A DNA stretch of 24,142 nucleotides from an uncultured Chloroflexota bacterium (lineage in GTDB: Bacteria; Chloroflexota; Chloroflexia; Chloroflexales; Roseiflexaceae): assembly GCA_937876225.1 (NCBI GenBank), contig CALFIC010000127.1, positions 1-24,142 on the forward strand. Reading direction: 5' to 3'. How positions within the stretch are numbered: position 1 is the first letter of the stretch; each line of letters starts with the position of its first letter. This document shows positions 6,334 through 13,535 of this stretch, piece by piece. The position numbers and the translations under genes are program-made. Under the pieces are notes generated by a model, which saw only the letters and a program-made list of their open reading frames with translations, was not told where the DNA came from and made no database searches.

Positions 6334-7370
6334 GTAATCGTGATACATTGGTCGGGTGTCGTCCCCACTACGTATACCGTCTCTTGGTCATCGATTTGAA
6401 TGGCCGTCGCACCACTCACAAACTGCACGACTGTCACCGGCACCACCGTCACCTCACTCAACACCACCCCCAACGTGGTTGGGATGCCGCCGGTACTCGC
6501 CAGGGCCTTGCCAATCTGTTGGCGCACTGCAATCGGGCCAGTAATATAGATGTCTTGATCGGCTGTTGTCCAGCTATTCACGATGCGCTGATAGTTGTTT
6601 TGCGGAAAGACCGTCGTCAACCACACCACTTCATTGCGGTTCGCCAAATAAAAAGCCACCCCATTTTGAAAGGGTTGATACGGCGCAGTTACCTGAGCAA
6701 CCGCCGTCACACAACCAATATCAAACGGTACCACCGCAACGAGTCCATGCATTGACGCCGGTAATTGGCCACAACTCGGCGACGATACCGCCATCGTTTC
6801 GGCACCAAGCCGACCCAGCAACACCTCGTACGGTGTACCCGCAAATTCAGGGTGCCATTCCAGGCGGCGCCGCTCAAAATACTGCACGTCACCCCGCCAA
6901 TCCCCCAACGCTTCCGTCTGTCGCGCCGTGATGGGATAACCAAAGCGCATCACACCGCCGTTTTTTTGCCAATATGACAAAAACGGCTCGCACAGCGTAT
7001 AGCCCGTCACATCAAAATAACGACATCCGGCCGCTTGGGGATCATTGCCTTGTTGCCACGGTCGCCCTTGGTGCTCACGTGCCAACGCACCGAGACGTCC
7101 TGCGAGCACACCTTGCGCACCATGATTTTCGAGGCGATCACGCTCAAACCATTGCGTCGGACCACGCCACGCGCCTTCAATGGTCTCGTCGTGAAGCACA
7201 CTCAATGGATAGCCAAACACCGCCAGCCCACCATTTTGTTCCCAATATGTCAAAATCGGATCACTGACACAATATCCTGTTTCGGCGAAACAGCGTGTAC
7301 GCGCAGCGCTAGTTGACGTCCACCCCAATACCAGCCACACCACCAATACACCCAAAAAGACCCTGCGCAT
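6321..7370 (-). CDS. Exported protein with two YW-GG-FGYP/QWFE/GRLG repeats (Chloroflexota-type)
   Basis: A 349-residue protein with a classic signal peptide: MRR, a hydrophobic core (4-17) and a probable AxA-type cleavage near residue 23. Two tandem repeats follow, about residues 27-94 and 116-189. Each carries a Cys pair (C27/C34; C116/C127), an aromatic YW(E/Q)(Q/K)NGG segment, FGYP, a WRG spacer, Q(W/Y)FER and a terminal V-L-GRLG. Similar repeats recur in secreted proteins of Chloroflexota; their biochemical role is not established as far as I know, and an envelope or carbohydrate-binding function is a guess. Residues about 200-349 form a separate beta-rich domain, with more Cys (C200, C220), that I do not recognise. 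AAGGGG lies 8 bases before the ATG. It is convergent with the phosphodiesterase gene and has its own promoter. Confidence 0.8.
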   Translation of the reverse strand: MRRVFLGVLVVWLVLGWTSTSAARTRCFAETGYCVSDPILTYWEQNGGLAVFGYPLSVLHDETIEGAWRGPTQWFERDRLENHGAQGVLAGRLGALAREHQGRPWQQGNDPQAAGCRYFDVTGYTLCEPFLSYWQKNGGVMRFGYPITARQTEALGDWRGDVQYFERRRLEWHPEFAGTPYEVLLGRLGAETMAVSSPSCGQLPASMHGLVAVVPFDIGCVTAVAQVTAPYQPFQNGVAFYLANRNEVVWLTTVFPQNNYQRIVNSWTTADQDIYITGPIAVRQQIGKALASTGGIPTTLGVVLSEVTVVPVTVVQFVSGATAIQIDDQETVYVVGTTPDQCITITTGP

Positions 7371-7408
7371 GCACCAAACCCCTTATGTCACTTACGTTTG
7401 CCGTATGA

Positions 7409-7414
7409 ATTATA
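7409..7414 (-). promoter_or_regulatory. Consensus -10 TATAAT for the exported repeat-protein gene
   Basis: Minus-strand TATAAT lies 38 bases before the ATG, with a transcript start expected near 7402. The -35 position is weak. The 170-base gap between this gene and the upstream glycosidase gene otherwise holds only a short hairpin. Confidence 0.5.
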
Positions 7415-7515
7415 CCTAATTCCACTATGCTGCATGGGCAAATTTACCGTCATGCCTGCCCACCACCTTGACCAAGCCAACCATACAAAAAACCAGCGCA
7501 TATATGCACCATTCT

Positions 7516-7539
7516 GCGTGGGCGCAAAACCACCCACGC
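7516..7539 (-). terminator. Short hairpin just after the glycosidase stop codon
   Basis: GCGTGGG/CCCACGC form a 7-bp stem with a 10-base loop, one base beyond the stop of the minus-strand glycosidase gene. No T-run follows, so termination is uncertain. Confidence 0.35.
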
Positions 7540-7540
7540 G

Positions 7541-9598
7541 TTAGCGTAACGACCATGTTTCGCTGAATCCATGACGCATTGTTTTGGATTTTCGACTCCC
7601 ATCAGGCGCAACGACCCACACCGTCAACCCGTTGTCACCCATACCGGCGTGCACATCTACCGTGACCTGATGCTGGGTAATCACGATATCGAGCATCCAC
7701 CCACCAATCTGCAATTGCGTGAGGCGCACTTCGGGCCATTCCACAGGCAACTGTGGTGTGATAGTGACTTCGTGATTGCGCAGATTGGGCGTAATCCCAC
7801 ATATCCCCTCGACGATTCCTTGCACAAACAAGGCTGCCGACCACAATTGAATAAAACAAATCCCTTGCGGAATCAATTCTTTCATCAAGCCCAACGAACC
7901 CACGCGCGCCGTCGCACCAATACTGCACAGTAATTCAACGCCATACGCCGGATCGTGTTGGGCAAAGGCACTCAATGCCAGCAAGCCCGTCGGCAGCGTC
8001 CAGACTCGTTCGTCATCACCTTTGGTGTGCATCAGTCCCCACTGATTGACCAAATCTCGGCGCACTTGTTGATAGACCGCCTGCTGGCGCGCAGGGCTAG
8101 CAATCTGGGTTTGCACCGGCACAATCGCCGTCCAATGGCGATCGAGCTGGGGGGTGCCGTCACGCTGGAGCGAATCGGCATACAACGATGCGCTGTCTAA
8201 CCACCAGGCCTGCTCGAAGCGGGCAGCGAGGTTGCTGGCATAAGTACGCCACACCTCTGCTTGCGCAAGTTTGCCATCGGCCGTCGCCCACTCAGCGAGT
8301 GCCACCAGCGCCTGATAGATGTAGCAGACGGTGTCGAGTTTGAATGGGCCCATGCCGTGGCGTTCAACCATGCCATCGCCATAGGGCCAGTGGTGCCCAT
8401 TGAGCACGCCCATCACGTGTTGCATCCCCTCAGCACACACCTTGTACAGTCGAAATGCCAACTCATCATCACCGCTCCAGCGCACATATTGCCAGCAAGC
8501 CACGGCAAATTGGGGTGTTTCTTGGGCATTGCCGGGGTGAAAAATCCGCCCGTTGGTGGTGATTTCGTGGGGCACACGCCCACAAGCATGATCGGCATGC
8601 GCAGCGAGGTAGGCCAGCACGCTCTGGGTGGCAGCCGCAAAGCCGGCCGCCATCAATCCTGGCACCGCATAGGCGGTGTCACAGCCAAACACTTGGGGGT
8701 ATTCGGGGATGCCTGCCAAAAAATAGATGGGCATCTGATGTGGTTGGGTCACCAGTTGTTGCAGGTTATGTGTGGCTACCTGCCAATAGTCGTTGAGGGC
8801 GGCATCTGGCGTCGTCAGGCGCACCCCGTGCGTGGTCGTCATGGGTGACGCGAGTAGTCCTGTGCGCGCGACGATGTTGGCGTGTTTGCCACACCAGCGT
8901 TTGGCCAAAGCCGTCGCTTCGGTTTGCGCTTCATGATCTACCGCCAGCACCCAGTCGATACTCCAGGGCGCCTGTGGCGCCACGGTCACTGTAGATTGCG
9001 TACTGACTACATCGGCACTCACCTGCCAACGCCAGCCCAATGAATTACGGGCGACTGCTGCCCCATCCCAATCAACCCCTTCGCGATCAAAGCAGACACT
9101 ATGCGCAAAGACGCGATAGTGCATCGGCCATTCGTCGATGCCCCCAAACCAACAGCCACGGATATCCGTCACGAGTTCGATAGCAACGGTACCCTGCCAT
9201 GATTGCGCTGTCTGATTATGAATCTGCACTTGCACACTCAACAACGGCAAATTGGGATGGAGCGTTTCTTGGATCACCACCTGCAAGCCCGCGTGCTGAT
9301 GGACTCGTTCCACGTAGTGTGCGTAAACGGTACAGTGCGTCGCTGGCGCAAGCACCTGACCATCGATACGCACCTGCCAGCCCTGTAGCATGCGCATTGG
9401 ATGTGCCCAGAGGCCACCCATTTTGCCTACTAGATGCTCGTCACCATAGGGGGTGATTGCGCCACCAATGCTCCCCACTAGGTACATGCGTGGATTACTC
9501 AAAAAATACGGTGTCGCACTATCACGCTCGTCCTGCCAATCAACGCTCTCCAATACAAACCGTTGCGTCGTCATCATCCCCTCGCATCCATTTATCAC
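7541..9598 (-). CDS. Six-hairpin (alpha/alpha)6 glycosidase, glycogen-debranching/amylo-glucosidase-like
   Basis: A 685-residue protein in three parts: an N-terminal beta-sandwich (about 10-250), an (alpha/alpha)6 barrel (about 265-610) and a C-terminal beta domain (620-685). This is the usual order of six-hairpin glycosidases such as amylo-1,6-glucosidase and related families. Barrel signatures are FGCDTAYAVPGLMAAG (304-319), RVPHEITTNG (341-350), QETPQFAVACWQ (359-370), YGDGMVERHGMG (406-417) and QLWSAALFVQGI near the end. Acidic residues D307, E345, E360 and D408 are catalytic candidates; I cannot say which act as acid and base. There is no signal peptide, so it acts in the cytosol, perhaps on glycogen or imported oligosaccharides. 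The start is ambiguous: GTG with AGGA 9 bases upstream (used here) or ATG at 9577 or 9574 close behind GAGGGG. It appears monocistronic. Confidence 0.75.
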   Translation of the reverse strand: MINGCEGMMTTQRFVLESVDWQDERDSATPYFLSNPRMYLVGSIGGAITPYGDEHLVGKMGGLWAHPMRMLQGWQVRIDGQVLAPATHCTVYAHYVERVHQHAGLQVVIQETLHPNLPLLSVQVQIHNQTAQSWQGTVAIELVTDIRGCWFGGIDEWPMHYRVFAHSVCFDREGVDWDGAAVARNSLGWRWQVSADVVSTQSTVTVAPQAPWSIDWVLAVDHEAQTEATALAKRWCGKHANIVARTGLLASPMTTTHGVRLTTPDAALNDYWQVATHNLQQLVTQPHQMPIYFLAGIPEYPQVFGCDTAYAVPGLMAAGFAAATQSVLAYLAAHADHACGRVPHEITTNGRIFHPGNAQETPQFAVACWQYVRWSGDDELAFRLYKVCAEGMQHVMGVLNGHHWPYGDGMVERHGMGPFKLDTVCYIYQALVALAEWATADGKLAQAEVWRTYASNLAARFEQAWWLDSASLYADSLQRDGTPQLDRHWTAIVPVQTQIASPARQQAVYQQVRRDLVNQWGLMHTKGDDERVWTLPTGLLALSAFAQHDPAYGVELLCSIGATARVGSLGLMKELIPQGICFIQLWSAALFVQGIVEGICGITPNLRNHEVTITPQLPVEWPEVRLTQLQIGGWMLDIVITQHQVTVDVHAGMGDNGLTVWVVAPDGSRKSKTMRHGFSETWSLR

Positions 9599-9736
9599 GT
9601 TGCTCTATCCTACCATCCATTTCGTACGTGGTTTAGCCGTGACGAAGGAGAAAGCATAAAGTATGAAATAGGAAGTGAAGGAGGAAGTGTCGCATGCCTC
9701 CGACTGCACGCTTCCGACTTCGGATGGGAATTATCA

Positions 9737-9765
9737 TTGACCAAATTGCTAAAATATTGTATAGT
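9737..9765 (+). promoter_or_regulatory. Near-consensus vegetative promoter for the metallophosphoesterase gene
   Basis: TTGACC (9737-9742) and TATAGT (9760-9765) are separated by exactly 17 bases in an AT-rich tract, with the transcript start expected near 9772 and a 33-base leader. It is the best -35/-10 pair in the window. The rest of the 206-base divergent gap shows only short GGAAGTG direct repeats. Confidence 0.8.
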
Positions 9766-9804
9766 TTATGTTAAGAATTGATTAAATATTCATAGGAGTA
9801 CTGC

Positions 9805-10776
9805 GTGACGCGGCTTTTTTTTGCCACCGACATCCATGGTTCTGACATTTGCTGGAAGAAATTCCTCAACGCGGCACGTTTTTATAATGTCACGACGCTC
9901 GTTCTCGGGGGTGATATGACCGGCAAGGCTTTGGTGCCGATTTATCAATTACCGGACGGACGGCATCAGGCGGTTTTACTCCAACAAGAGTTCACCCTCG
10001 ACGATGAAGCAGCCGTCATCGACATGGAGCGCAAAGTAGCCAGCCGTGGCTACTATCCATTTCGGGTGACGAGCGGGCAAATCCAATCGTTCCGCGACGA
10101 CCCCAGCCTCGTCGATACGTTTTTTCATCAGCAGATGCATGCCTCGCTCGCGCGCTGGCTGGCAATTGCCGACGAGAAATTGGCCGGCAGTGGTGTGCGC
10201 TGCTTTGTGTCACCGGGCAACGACGACCCTTTCGAAATCGACGAATTACTCAGTTCGTCGGCGCATATCACCTTTGCCGAAGGCAAAGCCATCGACATCG
10301 GCGAAGGATTCACCTTGATTTCGAGTGGCTGGGCCAATGTCAAGCCGTGGCGCACCTACCGCGAATTGCCCGACGATCGCTTATACGACTACCTCAAAGC
10401 GATGATTCCTACTGGGTTGAGTATGGAAAAGACTATTTTCAACTTCCACTGCCCGCCCTACGCCTCGAACCTCGACGACGTCCCCGAAATCGACGAAAAC
10501 CTGAATGTGCTCAATGCCGGGCATTCACTCGTCCCAGTAGGGAGCACAGCGGTACGCCGATTAATCGAAGAATACCAACCGTTGTTGTCGTTGCACGGTC
10601 ACATCCACGAAGGCAAAGGCACCACCCGCATCGGCAAAACGTTGTCGATCAATGCGGGGAGTTTGTATGAGCAGGGGGTATTGCAAGGGGCGTTGATTGA
10701 CCTCGACCCCAACCCCAAGCGCGGGCTGTTTGCCCCCAAAAGCCACATTCGTAGCTATACCCTTACCACGGGGTAG
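9805..10776 (+). CDS. Calcineurin-like metallophosphoesterase
   Basis: A 323-residue protein with all metallophosphoesterase motifs: D9 and H11 in TDIHG, D37 in GGDMTG, N139 and D140 in SPGNDD, H215 in NFHCPPY, and H264/H266/H268 in LHGHIHEG. These make a dinuclear metal site that hydrolyses phosphomonoesters or phosphodiesters. Residues about 45-125 are an insertion between motifs two and three that probably caps the active site and sets specificity. There is no signal peptide, so it is cytosolic. The start is GTG with AGGAG 6 bases upstream, under a near-consensus promoter. The permease gene follows after 57 bases without a terminator, suggesting co-transcription. The substrate is unknown. 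Confidence 0.9.
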   Translation: MTRLFFATDIHGSDICWKKFLNAARFYNVTTLVLGGDMTGKALVPIYQLPDGRHQAVLLQQEFTLDDEAAVIDMERKVASRGYYPFRVTSGQIQSFRDDPSLVDTFFHQQMHASLARWLAIADEKLAGSGVRCFVSPGNDDPFEIDELLSSSAHITFAEGKAIDIGEGFTLISSGWANVKPWRTYRELPDDRLYDYLKAMIPTGLSMEKTIFNFHCPPYASNLDDVPEIDENLNVLNAGHSLVPVGSTAVRRLIEEYQPLLSLHGHIHEGKGTTRIGKTLSINAGSLYEQGVLQGALIDLDPNPKRGLFAPKSHIRSYTLTTG

Positions 10777-10833
10777 TGAATACATCCCTGCGATTCAATG
10801 ATTATTCGTTTATCCATCAAGGAGGATTCGTAC

Positions 10834-12513
10834 ATGAGTAATGAGTCGGCCACCAAAAACGCAGGCGATGCCGCGTTGTTTCTACGCAAAGCCACGGGGC
10901 TCGTCCGTTCCTGGTCCGTGTTTGACGCATTCATTTATGCCTTCTTTTCGATCAACTTGGTCACCCTCGGGCTCTATTCCATCAGCCAAATGTACTTTTT
11001 TGATGGGGGCATGCTCAACGGCCTAGTTATTTTCGGCGTACTGATTTTGGCCGAAGTGGTAGTCTATGCCGCCTTGATTGCCGTCATGCCTCGGGCCGGT
11101 GGCGATTACGTCTGGCAAAGTCGCATTTTGGGTGGCGGTGTCGGCTTTGTGCTGGCTGTCACCGGCTGGTGGTTTATTTTGTGGTTGTGGACCCCGTTGT
11201 ATGGCGACATGCTCCGCAAAATGATTGTCGTGCCCATCCTCGCCCTGCTCGGTCAGCGTGACAGTGCCTTGTGGGTCAATAGTGACACCACGGCGTTTTT
11301 TGCGGCATCACTGATTACCTTGGCGTTTGTGACGGTGATTATCATCGTCGGCATGAAGCGCTATGCCACCTTCCAGAAATGGTCGTTTTGGATCGGCAAC
11401 GCCGGCTTGTTAATGGTAATTGGCTTGCTTTTTTCGGGTGACCACGCCGCCTTCAAAGCCGCCTTCGAAAGCAACAGCACAGCCTTGTTCGGTACCGCCG
11501 ATGGCTTGTACGATGCGACCGTAGCGGCTGGTGATGCAGCCGGCGCCGTCAATCCATTGATGGGCGGTGATTTCAAGTCGATTTCGCTGTTGTTGCCATG
11601 GATCGCCTTCTTTTTGCTCTACCCCAACTGGGGCGCCACTTTGTACGGCGAAGTCAAAGGAGCCGACGATTTCAAGCGCAACTTCAATGGGATGGCGGCC
11701 GCAGTAGTAGTCACTGTGGGCTTGTTGATTTTGCTCTTTTTTGCCATCGACCATTCCATTACCTGGAAGTTTTATATGCAGGCCAATGGTGCGTATTGGA
11801 ACACGGCGTGGGGCTACACCAAAGATGCATCACCATTCCCCATTTGGCCCTACCCTGCGTTGTTGGCCGCCTTTATGACCACCAATCCCATCATCCAGTT
11901 GCTGGTAATTGTGGCGATGAGCATGTGGTTCTTTGGCTGGGCTGGCACGATGTTCTTGTCATCGACCCGGGTAATTTTTGCGGCCGCCTTTGACCGCTTG
12001 CTCCCCGAAGCCGCCGCTCAAGTCGACGAAAAGACCCGCACGCCGGTCTGGGCGCTAGTGTTGATGGTGGTGCCAGGCATCATCGTCTCGTACTTGTACT
12101 GCTACAACCTGTGGAGCTTTGCATCGTTGACGTTGGCGGCCACCTTGGTAATCGGGATTACCTTTTTTGGCACGGCCATTGCAGCGACGATTTTGCCCTA
12201 CACCAAAAAGGACTTGTACGAGGCTTCACCAATTGCCGGCTACAAGGTATTGGGAATTCCGTTGATTACGGTGTGTGGTGCAATCACCACCGTGTTCTTG
12301 GGCTTTTTGTTGTACCAATGGTTGCTCGACCCCGAAGCCAAATACGGTATCGGCTATAGCATCAACGATGCCGGTGTCAAAAACACTACCTCGCTCTACT
12401 TCATGGGGATCTTGTACGGGGTAGCCTTGTTGATTTATGTGGGCATGCGCATGTACCGCAAATCCAAGGGTGTGAACCTCGACGTGTTGTATAGCGAAAT
12501 TCCTGCCGAGTAA
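10834..12513 (+). CDS. APC-superfamily amino acid/polyamine permease
   Basis: A 559-residue integral membrane protein with about 12 hydrophobic helices, the usual length and architecture of the amino acid-polyamine-organocation superfamily. PRAGGDYVWQSR (86-97) matches the family's conserved P-R-x-GG-x-Y-x-x-x-SR stretch after TM2, and SSTRVIFAAAFDRLLPE in the second half matches the conserved loop before TM9. A long extracytoplasmic loop (about residues 208-252) rich in Ala, Gly and Asp is unusual compared with compact APC members. AAGGAGGA lies 7 bases before this ATG; an upstream in-frame ATG at 10798 lacks an SD. It lies 57 bases after the metallophosphoesterase gene. The transported substrate cannot be read from sequence. 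Confidence 0.9.
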   Translation: MSNESATKNAGDAALFLRKATGLVRSWSVFDAFIYAFFSINLVTLGLYSISQMYFFDGGMLNGLVIFGVLILAEVVVYAALIAVMPRAGGDYVWQSRILGGGVGFVLAVTGWWFILWLWTPLYGDMLRKMIVVPILALLGQRDSALWVNSDTTAFFAASLITLAFVTVIIIVGMKRYATFQKWSFWIGNAGLLMVIGLLFSGDHAAFKAAFESNSTALFGTADGLYDATVAAGDAAGAVNPLMGGDFKSISLLLPWIAFFLLYPNWGATLYGEVKGADDFKRNFNGMAAAVVVTVGLLILLFFAIDHSITWKFYMQANGAYWNTAWGYTKDASPFPIWPYPALLAAFMTTNPIIQLLVIVAMSMWFFGWAGTMFLSSTRVIFAAAFDRLLPEAAAQVDEKTRTPVWALVLMVVPGIIVSYLYCYNLWSFASLTLAATLVIGITFFGTAIAATILPYTKKDLYEASPIAGYKVLGIPLITVCGAITTVFLGFLLYQWLLDPEAKYGIGYSINDAGVKNTTSLYFMGILYGVALLIYVGMRMYRKSKGVNLDVLYSEIPAE

Positions 12514-12534
12514 CGATTATCCGTTCCCACCTAC

Positions 12535-12579
12535 CACCGAGTACAATGTTTTCTATCACAGAAAGCACCGTACTCGGTG
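12535..12579 (+). terminator. Perfect 10-bp inverted repeat after the permease gene
   Basis: CACCGAGTAC (12535-12544) and GTACTCGGTG (12570-12579) are perfect complements. An inner TTTCT/AGAAA stem has loop ATCAC. It lies 21 bases after the permease stop and 25 before the next ATG. Only TCCTATTT follows, so it may be a weak terminator or a 5-prime structure of the next transcript. Confidence 0.5.
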
Positions 12580-12604
12580 TCCTATTTATCGCAAAGGATT
12601 GTGC

Positions 12605-13336
12605 ATGCATCACGACATCATCCAATCTGCCACCATGCTGGTCGACGCGGCCCGGGCCCGCAACCTGCCACTCCGTCTGCTGGGCGGTATCGCCGTGGCG
12701 TTACACTGCCCCAACAGTATCAACCCAGGGCGGAGTTACCGCGACATCGACGCCTACATCCCCGCCAAGCGTCAAGCCGATGCGACGGCCCTATTTGTGG
12801 CCAACGGATTTGTGGCCGACAAACAGTTCAATTTGCTCAACGGCGACAGCCGGATGCTCTTTTTTGATCCAGTACATCAGCGCCAAGTCGATGTGTTTGT
12901 GGGTGAATTCCGCATGTGTCACCCCGTCCCCATTAGCACGAGTAGCCACCCTTATACCATCGCCGTAGCCGAGTTGTTGCTCACCAAGCTACAAATCTAC
13001 CAACTCAACCCCAAAGATGCGCATGATGGCTGTGCGTTGTTGCACGAACTACAAATCGGGACCAGTCCAGACCAACAGGCCACCCGCGACCGTCTCGCCC
13101 AACTGTGTGGCGCCGACTGGGGCCTGTGGCGCACGTTTACCCTCAATCTCGAGCGCTGTATGACCTATGCCAACACCAATTACGACACGCAATTTGTAAC
13201 CGCACTACAAAACGAAGTGACGGCGGTACTCAATGTGCTCACCAATGCCCCCAAAACGTTGGGGTACAAAATGCGGGCTGCCATCGGTGAAAAAGTGCAA
13301 TGGTATGAATTGCCCGAGGAGGTTGATCGCGCATAG
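12605..13336 (+). CDS. Stand-alone nucleotidyltransferase-fold protein (AbiEii/MNT-like)
   Basis: A 243-residue protein with the core of the DNA polymerase-beta-like nucleotidyltransferase fold: LRLLGGIAVALH with G27-G28, YRDIDAYI with metal-binding D47 and D49, and a third carboxylate D96 in RQVDVFV. The segment AELLLTKLQIYQLNPKDAHDGCALL (122-146) resembles the helical part of AbiEii/aminoglycoside-type nucleotidyltransferases, with a K-D pair after the fold core. Such proteins transfer a nucleotide to a protein, RNA or small molecule; some are toxins. No partner antitoxin gene (AbiEi or HEPN) is adjacent. AAAGGA lies 6 bases before this ATG; a TTG two codons earlier is less likely. The last two codons and the stop lie inside a large palindrome. 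The function is unknown. Confidence 0.65.
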   Translation: MHHDIIQSATMLVDAARARNLPLRLLGGIAVALHCPNSINPGRSYRDIDAYIPAKRQADATALFVANGFVADKQFNLLNGDSRMLFFDPVHQRQVDVFVGEFRMCHPVPISTSSHPYTIAVAELLLTKLQIYQLNPKDAHDGCALLHELQIGTSPDQQATRDRLAQLCGADWGLWRTFTLNLERCMTYANTNYDTQFVTALQNEVTAVLNVLTNAPKTLGYKMRAAIGEKVQWYELPEEVDRA

Positions 13337-13364
13337 CGGCGCAGCAAGCTGCGGCGCTATGCGC
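13329..13364. repeat. 17-bp inverted repeat (REP-like palindrome 1) overlapping a stop codon
   Basis: Arms 13329-13345 and 13348-13364 are complementary except for one G-G mismatch, with spacer AA. The centre reads CGCAGC-AA-GCTGCG. It starts within the last codons of the nucleotidyltransferase gene and includes its TAG. No T-run follows. Confidence 0.8.
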
Positions 13365-13366
13365 AG

Positions 13367-13387
13367 GTGCGAGGCATGTCCTCGCAC
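13367..13387. repeat. 8-bp perfect palindrome 2
   Basis: GTGCGAGG-CATGT-CCTCGCAC starts two bases after palindrome 1 ends. It has a perfect stem and a five-base loop, without a T-tract. Confidence 0.7.
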
Positions 13388-13446
13388 ACAAACATATCCG
13401 AATACGGCACCATGCGATGGCGCAAATAAGAATTATGGTATATCGA

Positions 13447-13470
13447 AGAGACGCAGCTGGCTGCGTCTCT
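13447..13470. repeat. 11-bp perfect palindrome 3, sharing its core with palindrome 1
   Basis: AGAGACGCAGC-TG-GCTGCGTCTCT has the same CGCAGC-NN-GCTGCG centre and two-base spacer as palindrome 1. It lies 20 bases upstream of the accC -10. The form resembles dispersed palindromic units common in Chloroflexota and cyanobacterial intergenic regions. Confidence 0.75.
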
Positions 13471-13487
13471 ACTTCAAACTTCAAGTA

Positions 13488-13496
13488 TGTTATAAT
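13488..13496 (+). promoter_or_regulatory. Extended -10 (TGT-TATAAT) for accC
   Basis: An exact TATAAT (13491-13496) is preceded by TGn, an extended -10, 39 bases before the ATG. No clear -35 is seen, which extended -10 promoters can tolerate. A second TGTTATAAG lies just downstream. Confidence 0.6.
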
Positions 13497-13535
13497 TTGG
13501 CAGATGTTATAAGGTATTTACAGAGACTGAGGTCT

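Noticed and set aside
8261..8848. 195-codon plus-strand frame inside the glycosidase gene
   Set aside because: It is antisense to the barrel domain of the glycosidase and contains no recognisable motif.
9671..9689. Two GGAAGTG direct repeats plus CTTCC inverted copies in the divergent gap
   Set aside because: They are short purine-rich matches without a regular array; chance similarity cannot be excluded.
13233..13535. 101-codon N-terminal extension of accC running into the nucleotidyltransferase gene
   Set aside because: It passes through three palindromes and the promoter, overlaps the previous gene in another frame, and the standard biotin carboxylase N-terminus begins at the ATG at 13536.
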